DNA of 64,000 nt from Acidobacteriota bacterium (GTDB taxonomy: Bacteria > Acidobacteriota > Thermoanaerobaculia > UBA5066): assembly GCA_016716715.1 (NCBI GenBank), contig JADJVE010000003.1:434001-498000 (forward strand), in the 5' to 3' direction. Below are positions 41,152 through 49,641 of the stretch, piece after piece. The notes below the pieces were generated by a model. That model did not search any database. It saw nothing but the letters and a program-made list of their open reading frames with translations, and had not been told where the DNA came from. Position 1 is the stretch's first letter. Each line of letters begins with the position of its first letter. The position numbers were made by a program, and so were the translations under genes.

Positions 41152-42057
41152 ATGACGAAAATCAGGATGACCAGATCGCTGCTTGCGACGGCAGCCGTCC
41201 TTCTCTCTGTGGGATTTCTTTCGGGATGCGGGGTTCCCAAGGAGCTGACCGCCGCGGACCAGGCCATCGCCGACGCCCGCAAGGCCGGCAAGGACAAGGA
41301 CTGCCCGGAGCTGTTCGCCGCCGCCGAGAAGCTGAAGAACGACGCCTTCGCGGTCTGCACGCCTTGCGACACGAAGAAGGCGATCGAGCTCGCGAACGAG
41401 TCGATGGCCCGCGCGAAGGCGCTGTGCCCGCCCAAGCCCGTGCCGCCGCCGCCCCCGGTCGTGAAGGCGCCTCCCGCCGCGCCTGTCATCACCTTCGCGG
41501 CGAACCCGGCTTCGGTCAAGCAGGGCGAGTGCTCGACGCTGACGTGGACGACGTCGAACGCCTCCGGCGCCATGATCGACCAGGGCGTTGGAAACGTGGA
41601 CCTGAACGGCTCGAAGAAGGTCTGCCCCGACGCGACGACGACCTACAAGCTGGGCGCGAACGGCGCGGGCGGGGCGCGTGACGCCTCCGCGATGGTCACC
41701 GTCGTTCCGAGGGTCATCGACCGCCTGACGCTGCACGTCAACTTCGCCACCAACAAGGCGACGTTCGCCAAGGCGGATGACGCCGACGTGGAGAAGGCCG
41801 TCGAGTTCCTCAAGAAGTACCCGACCGCCAAGTTCGACCTCGAGGGCCACACGGACAGCACGGGCCCCAAGGCTTACAACCAGACCCTTTCCGCGAAGCG
41901 AGCCGAAGCCGTCAAGGAACGGCTCGTGAAGCGCGGGATCGACCCGGCGCGGATCCACACCGCTGGCTTCGGCGACACCAAGCCGGTCGGGGACAACAAG
42001 ACCGTGAAGGGTCGCGCCGAGAACCGCCGCGTCGAGGTTCTGATCCTTTCCGAATAG
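41152..42057 (+). CDS. OmpA-family lipoprotein
   Basis: 301 residues from ATG 41152 (GGAGTG upstream). Lipobox SGCG after LLSVGFL, so it is lipid-anchored. The middle carries a Pro-rich linker (PKPVPPPPPVVKAPP) and an Ig-like domain (FAANPASVKQGECSTLTWTTSN). The C-terminal OmpA domain is at about 190-300 (LHVNFATNKATFAKADDADVEKAVEFL, LEGHTDSTGPKAYNQTLSAKRA, GRAENRRVEVLI). It binds peptidoglycan through the OmpA domain, so it probably holds the outer membrane to the cell wall. A strong terminator follows at 42088. Confidence 0.87.
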   Translation: MTKIRMTRSLLATAAVLLSVGFLSGCGVPKELTAADQAIADARKAGKDKDCPELFAAAEKLKNDAFAVCTPCDTKKAIELANESMARAKALCPPKPVPPPPPVVKAPPAAPVITFAANPASVKQGECSTLTWTTSNASGAMIDQGVGNVDLNGSKKVCPDATTTYKLGANGAGGARDASAMVTVVPRVIDRLTLHVNFATNKATFAKADDADVEKAVEFLKKYPTAKFDLEGHTDSTGPKAYNQTLSAKRAEAVKERLVKRGIDPARIHTAGFGDTKPVGDNKTVKGRAENRRVEVLILSE

Positions 42058-42087
42058 CCTCTGGCTGACGTTTTTCCGAACCCGCAG

Positions 42088-42115
42088 GGGCGGCTCTCCA
42101 CGAGGGGAGCCGCCC
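42088..42115. terminator. Strong rho-independent terminator
   Basis: GGGCGGCTC/GAGCCGCCC with further inner pairs and an ACGA loop gives a 12-pair stem, followed by TTCTTCTTT. It lies between the converging OmpA-lipoprotein gene and the DUF3604 gene and may serve both. Confidence 0.8.
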
Positions 42116-42142
42116 TTCTTCTTTGCAGCGCGCGTCTCGTCG

Positions 42143-44648
42143 TCAGTGCCTCGCCCAGATGGGGGACGACCACGCCTGCTCGCCGTCGGCCTGGGTGACG
42201 CGTACGTACCAGCTCGTCTCTCCCCCCGCGTCGGGAGAGTCCTGCACGCTGAAGGAAATGCGCCGCGCGTCTTCCGTCTTCAGCCAGTTCACGCCCTGCG
42301 GGTCCTTCGGGTCGTAGAGGACGTACTCGGCCGCCGCCTCGCCGGGCGTCTGGCGCATCCGGACCGCCGCGAACGTGTCGCGGAGGTTCCGGACGATCTC
42401 GACGCGGTCGATCGGGGCGGTCCCTTCGACACGTACGTCCAGCGTCATCGGACCCTTTCCCGAGAGGATCGAGCCCATCGGGGCGCCGTCCGCCGTGAAC
42501 TCGAGGACGATGCGCGCGCCGGTCGTCGCGTAGTTCCGGCGATTCCGGATCGCGTCGAAGATCGACGCGCGGTCCAGCCGCTCGGCGAGGACCGCCGTGA
42601 GCCCGCCCTCGCCGGGCGAGAGGTGGTGCGTGTCGCTCGCGCCCATGACGCCCACGTGGCGGCCGAGGCGCAGCGCGTCCTGGTACTGGTGGCCCGGCAC
42701 CTGCCGGCGTCCTTCGCGCGGGTTGCCGTAGAACTCGTACCGCCCGTGCCACGAGGCGATCTCGAAGTTCGGCTCCAGCTCCTCGTCGTGCGCGGCCGCC
42801 GGGTTCCAGCGCCCCCAGAGCGCGTGCCCCGTGTGGTGCGGCGACATCACGGCGCCGTGCTCGCGCGCGTGCCGGTAGAGCTTCTCGATCGTGTCGCTCT
42901 CCGCGTCGGTGGAACGGTGCGTGTGCTCCGGCCCGTCGTCCTTATAGAGGAGGACGCGGTGGCCGAAGCTCGAGCCCGCCGTCCACTCCCAGCCCGTGAG
43001 GCTCACGAAGCGGCCCGGCGCGTCGAACGCGCCCGCCGTCGCGCGCAGCTCCGCGAACTCCGACGGCTGGAGGAGGCCCATCTCGGAGTGGTCGGAGACG
43101 ACGTCGAAGTCGAGGCCGAGCCGGTCGCGCGAAAGCGCGAGCAGCTGGTCGGGGGTGGCCCGTCTTCGCGTCCGAGAGGATGCTGTGGCTGTGCGGGTCG
43201 CCGAAGTAGACGTGCCAGCGGCCGCCGCCGGCCGTCGCCGTGCGCGGCTCGGGGCCGGGCGCTCGCGGCTCGAGGTCGGGCATTGCCTCGAAGCGGTCGG
43301 GCGGCGCGGCAGCGAGCGCGCCGGGTGTCCAGCCCTCGGTCGGCGCCACGAGCCGTCCGGCGAGGACGACGTTCGGGCTGGAGTGCGTGTTGTACGCGTC
43401 CACGTCCCCGCCCGTCAGCGTCTCGCCCGCCTTCGGCAGCGTCTGCGCTTCCCACGCGAGAGCGAGCGAGCCGTCGGGCGCGAGAGCCGCCGACGGGAAC
43501 TCGTCGCGGCCGGGCGAGAACGTCGTGACGTGCAGCTCCGACGACCAGCTTCGCCCGTCGTGGACGCGCGCCCAGAGATCGAAGTTGTGCGCGCCGGTCG
43601 CGTCCGTCCGCCACACGATCCACGCGCGCCCGTCGCCGTCGAGGAAGACCGACGGATAGTTCTGCGTCTGCTTCCAGTGCCAGTAGGGCTCCTCGACGTC
43701 GCGCAGGGACTTGTCCGTCATCCCGAAGCTGACCTGCCCCGGCAGGGCGGCCGGCGCGGTGCCGGGGGGCGCGGAGAAGGAGCCGTCCCTGTAAACCCTC
43801 ACGAACGCGTCGCCCGAGTGGCGGTCCGCGCGGAACGCGTCTGCCGAGTGGCCTCTAATCGAGTTCCACGCGATCCAGAGCGCGCCGTCCTTGCCGCACG
43901 CGAGAGACGGCGAGTCGTCGATTGCCGCGTCGGACGTGACGGCGATCGGCACGCCGAGGCTCGGCGCGCCGGAACCGGCGGAACGCGCCCGCGCGAGGAA
44001 GACGTCGTAGTTGCCGGTGTGCGTCGAGTCCCACGCCAGCCAGACGCCTCCGTCCGGCGGCGCCGCGAGAGCCGGGCGGCGGTCGGTGCCGGAACTGGAG
44101 ACACGAACCGGCGCGCTCCATCCCGACCCGTTCTCCGCGACGAGCGAGATCGCGAACCCGCCGCGTTTGAACTCCTCCCACGCTACCCAAATGCGACGCG
44201 AGAAGTCGCGTGCGACGACCGGGTGCAAAGCGTCTCTTCCTTCACGAGAAATCCTTCTTTCCGGTCCCCACGCGCCGCCCGCGAGGGTGCGCGAGTAGAC
44301 CGCCCACCCGCCCTTCCTCTTGCCGTGCCAGAAGGCGCGCAGGCGGTTCTTCCCGTCGAGGACGAGTTTCGCGCCAGTCTCGAGGCCGTCGCCCGCGTCG
44401 ACGCGCGACTCGTCCGACCACACGCCACCCTTCCGCCGCCGGACGACGACGCGGTCGTTCCCGCCCTCCGTTGTCGTGAACGCGCACCAGAGGTCGCCCG
44501 CCGCGTCGAAGGCCACGGACGGGTACTTGTCGAATCGCCCCGGCTTCGAGAGCGTCTCGACGGCCTCGAGGGCGCCGGGGGCTGCGGGGGCCGGCGGCGC
44601 GAGACACACGGCGGCGAAGAGGCAGAACGCGGCGAGCGGCGATTTCAT
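42143..44648 (-). CDS. Propeller-DUF3604 exported protein, split by an apparent frameshift
   Basis: One gene read as two frames. The 5' part (44648-43160) has a signal peptide (SPLAAFCLFAAVCLAPP) and repeated propeller-like blades (VAFDAAGDLWCAFTTTEGG, AALAPDGSLALAWEAQ) over about 450 residues. It then starts a DUF3604 domain (YFGDPHSHSILSDAKTGH). A run of five G (43151-43155; C on the coding strand) seems to hold one extra base. Beyond it the other frame continues exactly in register (DQLLALSRDRLGLDFDVVSDHSEMGLL) and runs to a stop at 42143. Corrected, it is about 834 residues. It is the second DUF3604 protein in the window; the role is unknown. Confidence 0.75.
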
Positions 44649-44743
44649 GATCGGGAAGTCTAGGCGACGCGGAGGTCAGGAGCCGGCGGCCGCGCGCCAC
44701 GGCATGAGAAACTGACCGGAACGCTCGCATGCATGACCGACCG

Positions 44744-45784
44744 ATGAAGCTCGTGGCCGGACTCTCCCTGACTCTCTTCCTTCTTTCCCTCTGCGCGGAG
44801 TCGTCGCATGCGACTCCCGCCAACCAGGACCCGAAAGCTGCCGTGGCCCGCATCGACGGCACGGTCATCACGGACGCCGACCTCGCGGCCGAGGTCAAGG
44901 GCCCGCTGGCGGCCGCGGAAGCGCGGTTCGCGGAAGAGGTCTGGGGAATGAAGCGGCGGGCGCTCGACGCGCTCGTCGAGCAGCGCCTCCTCGACGCGAG
45001 GGCGAAGAAGGAAGGCCTCACGACGGACGCCCTCGTCGCACGCGAGATCACGAGCAAGGTCGGAGACCCCGACGAGGCCCAGCTGCAATCGGTCTACGAC
45101 CAGACGAAGGCCTCCGGCCGGCAGCTGCCGCCGTTCCCCGAGGTCAAGGCCGAGATCGCCCGATACCTCAGAGGCGAGCAGACGCAGCAGGTCCGGCAGG
45201 CGTACGTGGCCCGCCTGAAGGCCGAGGCGAAGGTCCAGATCACGTTCCCGCCGTACCTCCCGAACCGCGTGGACGTCAAGGCCGAGGGCCCGTCGAAGGG
45301 GAGCCCGGATGCCCCGGTCACGATCGTCGAGTTCTCGGACTACGAGTGCTCGTACTGCGCCGGCGCAGAGGCCACGGTGAAGCGCGTCCTCGAGGCGTAC
45401 CCGGGCAAGGTTCGCCTCGTGTACCGGGACCTTCCGCTCTCCATCCATTCGAACGCGCCGAAGGCCGCCGAGGCGGCCCACTGCGCGGGCGAGCAGCAGC
45501 GCTATTGGGACATGCACGACGTCCTGTTTGCGAACCAGCAGGCACTGAAGGTCGACGACCTGAAGGCCCACGCCAAGAAGCTCGGCCTCGACGCCCCGAA
45601 GTTCGACGCGTGCCTCGACTCCGGCCGGATGGCGGCCAAGGTGGACGCGGACCGCAAGGCCGGCGAGGCCCTCGGCCTGAACGGCACGCCGACGTTCTTC
45701 ATCGACGGCCGTCCCTACGTCGGGTCGAGACCGTTCGAGACGTTCCAGGAAGTCATCGACCACACGCTCTCGAACAAGCGCTGA
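44744..45784 (+). CDS. Secreted DsbA-like thioredoxin with SurA-like N-domain
   Basis: 346 residues from ATG 44744 (ATG 44729 in frame adds MHDRP). Signal peptide LVAGLSLTLFLLSLCAESSHA. The N-terminal part (about 35-165) resembles a SurA-type chaperone N domain (VARIDGTVITDADLAAEVKG...VEQRLLDARAKKEG). Residues 185-346 are a DsbA-like thioredoxin domain with CSYC redox pair in FSDYECSYCAGAEATVKR and a cis-Pro loop GTPTFFIDG. It would make or shuffle disulfides in the periplasm. The adjacent System II cytochrome c gene needs thiol-disulfide chemistry. Confidence 0.85.
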   Translation: MKLVAGLSLTLFLLSLCAESSHATPANQDPKAAVARIDGTVITDADLAAEVKGPLAAAEARFAEEVWGMKRRALDALVEQRLLDARAKKEGLTTDALVAREITSKVGDPDEAQLQSVYDQTKASGRQLPPFPEVKAEIARYLRGEQTQQVRQAYVARLKAEAKVQITFPPYLPNRVDVKAEGPSKGSPDAPVTIVEFSDYECSYCAGAEATVKRVLEAYPGKVRLVYRDLPLSIHSNAPKAAEAAHCAGEQQRYWDMHDVLFANQQALKVDDLKAHAKKLGLDAPKFDACLDSGRMAAKVDADRKAGEALGLNGTPTFFIDGRPYVGSRPFETFQEVIDHTLSNKR

Positions 45785-45804
45785 CCGAAGGCGACAGTCG
45801 AGGC

Positions 45805-48129
45805 TCAGCGAGCGGCGTGGGAGTCGATGCTCAAGTCCTCGCGGCCGGGAGCGTGAGGCCTCCGCCCGTGCTCTTGCCCCCTTCGCGCCCGCCATCCCCA
45901 GGCGAGGAACGCGATCTCCACGGCCGCGACGAGGGCCATCGACTGCAGCAGGCTGGAGCTGCCGAAGCCGTAGGAGTGGAGGCCCGAGGCGAGGACGAAG
46001 TTCACGCCGAGGTACGTCATGAGGATCGTCCAGAAGGCCGCGATCGAGCAGACGGCGACGCCGAATTCGCGGATCTGCTCGTCGAAGCGCGCGTGCAGGA
46101 TCGCCATGTACGCGAGGAACGCGACGAGCGACCAGACTTCCTTCGGGTCCCAGCCCCAGTAACGGCCCCACGACGAGGCGGCCCAGATCGAGCCGGTCAG
46201 GATGCCGGCGATGAGCAGGATCGAGCCGACGTGGATGTACCAGTAGAGGAGCTCGCTCCAGCGCGCCGAAAGGTCGCGCCGCTTCGGCGCGAAGATCTCG
46301 ACGCCGACGACGAGATGCGCGAGCCCGGTCGCCATCGCGAGGACCGAGTAGCTCACGACGATGATCGGGACGTGGATCGCGAGCCACGGCGTGCCGGAGA
46401 GGACCGGCATCATCGGATGGATGAAGGGGTCCATCGGCAGGAGGTCGACGAGCAGCATCGCGAGCGCGCCCATGCCGGCGGCGTTCGAGAGGAGCAGCCG
46501 CTGCCTCAGCAGGACGGCGACGACGCCGAACAGGCCGACGCCCCAGCCGAGAAAGAGCATCGACTCGTACATGTTCGAGGCCGGAACGCGGCCGGCGATC
46601 TGCCAGCGCAGCGCGATCCCCCACGTCATCGCGGCGAAGCCCGCGACGAGGAGGGCGGCGGCGATCGGTCGCAGGCGGACGCGGCGGTCGCCGACGGAGA
46701 GCCCCGCGGCGATCGCGGCGGGCAGCAGCAGGAGCCACGCGATGCGGCCCGGCCGCACTTTGTTGTACGTGATCTCGCGCGCGATCGCCTTCGCGTCTGG
46801 GTAGTGGGACGGGGCGCCGGAGGCGCGCACGCGGTCGGGGACCGACGCGAGCTCGGGGGCCGACCGCAGGCCCTTCGCGGACCGCCACGCGCCCTTCGCG
46901 TCCGGGGACGGGAACGGGTGGATCGCGTCGCCCTGGAAGTACCCATAGAGGGTTTCCAGGCGCCCTTCCAGCTTCAGAACGTCCTTGTCGAGGTTCGAGG
47001 GCTTCCTGCCCTCGTGCTCGTGCTCGGCCTCGTGCGCGGCGGCGCTCGCCTGGCGGAACGCCTGCGAGGCGAGGAGCTGCGCGAAGCTCGCGTAGCGCGT
47101 GCCGGGGGGAAGGCCGGCGGCCTGAGCCAACGCGGCGCCACCGACCTTCACGATCGGCGCGCTCTGCCAGCCCTGCGCGTCGAACGCCCAGCCCGCGGCC
47201 ATTGCGACGTGGTCGACGCCAGGCCAGGAGGACATCCCGGTGACCTTGCGGATCGCTTCGCGCGCCTGCGTGTCGAACGGCATCGTCCGGCCGTCGTGCT
47301 GGACCGGCAGGACGCGCAGCTTTTCGACGGTTGCGGCGTCGGGCACCTCGAGGGCGCGCGCGGGCGCGGCGAGCGCGAACGCGGCCGCGAGGAGGCCGAT
47401 CGTGAGCGGGACGGGAGCGCGCGTCGCCGCGGCCATCCGGAACTGGATGAGGCGTGTCGCGAAGACGACGATCATGCCCGCGACGAGGAGGTAATAGCCG
47501 ACGAAGACGATCGGCTGCCCCGGGTCGCGCGAGACGGAGAGGATGGTCGCGCGGCGCCCCTCCTCGATGCGGTAGCTGCTCTGGAAGAAGCTGTAGCCGC
47601 CGTACGAGAGCGGCTTGTTCATCTCGATGATTCCGGGGGTTTGCGCCGAGCCGGCGACGATGCGCACGCGGCTGCGGTACTGCATGGGCATGCCCGTGCC
47701 CGGGTACGTGTCCAGCTCGAACGCGTCGAGGCGGATCGCGAAGGGGAGCGTGATCGGCGGGACCTGCTGCCCGGCCTTTTCGCGCAGGATCGAGTTCGAC
47801 TGCTCGCCCTCCCAGATCGGCATCTGGCCCTCGGTCTTCGCGACGAGCGTCACGAGGGCGCCGGCGAGGATGAGGAGCATCGAGAGGTGCGTGATCGCGA
47901 ACCCGATCCGCCAGCGGTTCGTCGGCCAGCGGTCGACGAGCGCGCAGACGACGTTGACCGCAAAGAGCATGAGCAGCGCGTAGAGCCACGAGGCCTCGTA
48001 GACGGCCTTTGCGGCCTCGGTTCCGCGCATGGACTCCAGGATCGTGCCGGCCGACAGGACGACGCCGATCAGGAGCACGAGGACGACGGTCAGCTTGAGC
48101 GAGGCGAGGTTCGAGAGGAGCTTCTTCAT
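45805..48129 (-). CDS. ResB-CcsA fusion, System II cytochrome c maturation
   Basis: 774 residues. The N-terminal ResB-like half (about 1-290) has membrane helices (TVVLVLLIGVVLSAGTILESMRG), a LDAFELDTYPGTGMPMQYRSRV section and the SYGGYSFFQSSYR motif. The C-terminal CcsA half (about 480-750) contains MYESMLFLGWG, the heme-binding WGRYWGWDPKEVWS (WWD motif) and flanking His residues in HVPIIVVSYS and LHSYGFG. Together they move heme across the inner membrane and attach it to apocytochromes. The fused form is found in Bacteroidetes and epsilon-proteobacteria, among others. The palindrome at 48213 lies 84 bp upstream. Confidence 0.93.
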   Translation of the reverse strand: MKKLLSNLASLKLTVVLVLLIGVVLSAGTILESMRGTEAAKAVYEASWLYALLMLFAVNVVCALVDRWPTNRWRIGFAITHLSMLLILAGALVTLVAKTEGQMPIWEGEQSNSILREKAGQQVPPITLPFAIRLDAFELDTYPGTGMPMQYRSRVRIVAGSAQTPGIIEMNKPLSYGGYSFFQSSYRIEEGRRATILSVSRDPGQPIVFVGYYLLVAGMIVVFATRLIQFRMAAATRAPVPLTIGLLAAAFALAAPARALEVPDAATVEKLRVLPVQHDGRTMPFDTQAREAIRKVTGMSSWPGVDHVAMAAGWAFDAQGWQSAPIVKVGGAALAQAAGLPPGTRYASFAQLLASQAFRQASAAAHEAEHEHEGRKPSNLDKDVLKLEGRLETLYGYFQGDAIHPFPSPDAKGAWRSAKGLRSAPELASVPDRVRASGAPSHYPDAKAIAREITYNKVRPGRIAWLLLLPAAIAAGLSVGDRRVRLRPIAAALLVAGFAAMTWGIALRWQIAGRVPASNMYESMLFLGWGVGLFGVVAVLLRQRLLLSNAAGMGALAMLLVDLLPMDPFIHPMMPVLSGTPWLAIHVPIIVVSYSVLAMATGLAHLVVGVEIFAPKRRDLSARWSELLYWYIHVGSILLIAGILTGSIWAASSWGRYWGWDPKEVWSLVAFLAYMAILHARFDEQIREFGVAVCSIAAFWTILMTYLGVNFVLASGLHSYGFGSSSLLQSMALVAAVEIAFLAWGWRARRGQEHGRRPHAPGREDLSIDSHAAR

Positions 48130-48212
48130 CGGGCCTCCAGCAACGGGCGGTCGGGCGGGAGGCCGACGCCGCGAGAGGCCCGACGATAACGGGTCTCAGT
48201 CCCGCGGGTCAC

Positions 48213-48228
48213 CGATGCAGCCGCATCA
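48213..48228. promoter_or_regulatory. Palindromic site C, CGATG-N6-CATCA
   Basis: One mismatch from a perfect TGATG-N6-CATCA dyad (CGATG CAGCCG CATCA). It lies 84 bp upstream of the resB-ccsA start, in the 143-bp gap before the tandem secreted genes. It is comparable with sites A, B and D. Confidence 0.42.
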
Positions 48229-48272
48229 GGACACGAGGCGTCGCGTGCGCGCCTCGGCGGTGGGCAAGTCCG

Positions 48273-48932
48273 TCAGGCCTTGAGGACACGTGCGCCGGCC
48301 AGCGCGAGCGCTCCACCGAGGGCGATCAGGGAGAGGGTCGAAAGAGCCGGGGCCGGCGCGGGCGGATCGATCGGCGGGACGCTGCCCGCGAGCGCGAGAT
48401 ACACGTCGTCCACGTATGCCGTGGCCTTCAGACCCTGAACGCCGACGGTGCCGAATCCGACGAGGATGCTCCGGCAGTTCGCGGGAGCCGGAAAGAGAAA
48501 GGCCTTGACGCTTCCCCAGACGTTCGTCGCTCCCGGCACGATCCCAAGCGCGTAGCCCCCGACGACCGAGCCCGTGCAGCCCGCCCCGCTGTATCCCGAG
48601 AGCGTCTCGTAGAGGCCCGTCGTGCGAGCGGGATCCGGAAAGAAGATCGAATACCCCCACTCGTAGGTCTGCCCTCCGGTGACGTTGACGCAGACCGAAT
48701 ACACGCCGCTCGCCGGCGAGTCGAAGGCGAGCAGCGCCGAGCCGGAACCGGAGCGTTTGCTGAAACCCGGCGCGAACGTCATCGAAAAGCCGCCCGAAAT
48801 GCCGCCTGCGCTCCACGCGCCGACGCCTTGACTGAAGGCGGGATCCGGAATCAGATTCTGGCTCCGCGCCGTGCCGGCGAATGCGACGGCAACGGCGGCG
48901 GCGAGCGCCGCGCAGAGACCTTGACGCGTCAC
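48273..48932 (-). CDS. Secreted protein with IPTL-like C-terminal sorting tail (copy 2)
   Basis: 219 residues from GTG 48932, overlapping the previous gene's stop by four bases (GTGA). A signal peptide (AALAAAVAVAFAGTARSQ) leads to a domain starting NLIPDPAFSQGVGAWSAGGISG, jelly-roll-like and carbohydrate-binding in appearance. The end, APALSTLSLIALGGALALAGARVLKA, gives a Pro-Ala-Leu-Ser motif, a hydrophobic helix and a basic tail, as in C-terminal sorting signals of the IPTL-CTERM type. It is about 55% identical by eye to the neighbouring copy. The sorting enzyme is not in the window. Confidence 0.7.
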   Translation of the reverse strand: MTRQGLCAALAAAVAVAFAGTARSQNLIPDPAFSQGVGAWSAGGISGGFSMTFAPGFSKRSGSGSALLAFDSPASGVYSVCVNVTGGQTYEWGYSIFFPDPARTTGLYETLSGYSGAGCTGSVVGGYALGIVPGATNVWGSVKAFLFPAPANCRSILVGFGTVGVQGLKATAYVDDVYLALAGSVPPIDPPAPAPALSTLSLIALGGALALAGARVLKA

Positions 48933-49588
48933 CCGGCCGCCGACCGGTACGCCCCGGCGAGCGCGAGCGCGCCCGCGAGGACGAGGAGGGAGAGCGTCGA
49001 AAGAGCCGGGGCGGGCGCGGGCGGGTCGATCGGCGGGACGGTGCCGGTGGCCCCGACGTAGACGTCGTCGAGCTGCGCGGTGATCTTCGCGCCGCCGAGG
49101 CCGACGGCGCCAAAGCCGATGCGGACGCTCTGGCAGGTTGCGGGAGCGACGAACCGGGCGGCGAACGTGTCGAGCCAGACGTTCACGTTGGCAGCTCCGG
49201 GGGACAGCGGCAGGAAATAGCCGCCGAGACTCGTTCCCGTGCATCCGGGCCCGGTGAACCTGTCAAACAGCTCGTTGAGCCCGATCAGCCTCGCGGCGTC
49301 CGGGTAGCGGATCGAGTAGCCCCAGTCGTACTGCTGGCCGGGGACGACGTTCACGCACGTGACGTAACTGCCGAAGGCGGGGGAGTCGAAGGACAGAAGG
49401 GCGCTCCCGGAGCCCGGGCGCCGGCTGACGCCCGCGTTGAACGTCATCGTGAAACTGCCCGTGACGCCGAGGCTGCTCCACGCGCCGACTCCCTGCGTGA
49501 ACGCGGGATCCGAGACGAGGTTCTGGGCGCGCAGCGGCGCCGCGAAGACGAGCGCGAAGACGGCGGCGAGACACAAACGCATTCGCAA
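48929..49588 (-). CDS. Secreted protein with IPTL-like C-terminal sorting tail (copy 1)
   Basis: 219 residues. Signal peptide MRMRLCLAAVFALVFAAPLRAQ. The domain runs NLVSDPAFTQGVGAWSSLGVTGSFTMTFNAG, with three conserved Cys (CVNVVPGQQYDWGY; GPGCTGTS; PATCQSVRIG) that probably form disulfides, and the final PALSTLSLLVLAGALALAGAYR tail. It is a tandem paralogue of the gene just downstream; the two are translated together. The tail predicts attachment to the envelope or export through a sorting system. Confidence 0.72.
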   Translation of the reverse strand: MRMRLCLAAVFALVFAAPLRAQNLVSDPAFTQGVGAWSSLGVTGSFTMTFNAGVSRRPGSGSALLSFDSPAFGSYVTCVNVVPGQQYDWGYSIRYPDAARLIGLNELFDRFTGPGCTGTSLGGYFLPLSPGAANVNVWLDTFAARFVAPATCQSVRIGFGAVGLGGAKITAQLDDVYVGATGTVPPIDPPAPAPALSTLSLLVLAGALALAGAYRSAAG

Positions 49589-49641
49589 GAGGCCGCTCCT
49601 CCTGAGGGAAACCTATCACCGGCGAGGAGCGCCGGGCGGCG

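Noticed and set aside
44660..47989. A 1109-codon minus-strand frame over resB-ccsA
   Set aside because: It is a different frame on the same strand as the clear ResB-CcsA protein, with no domain and shadow-type composition.
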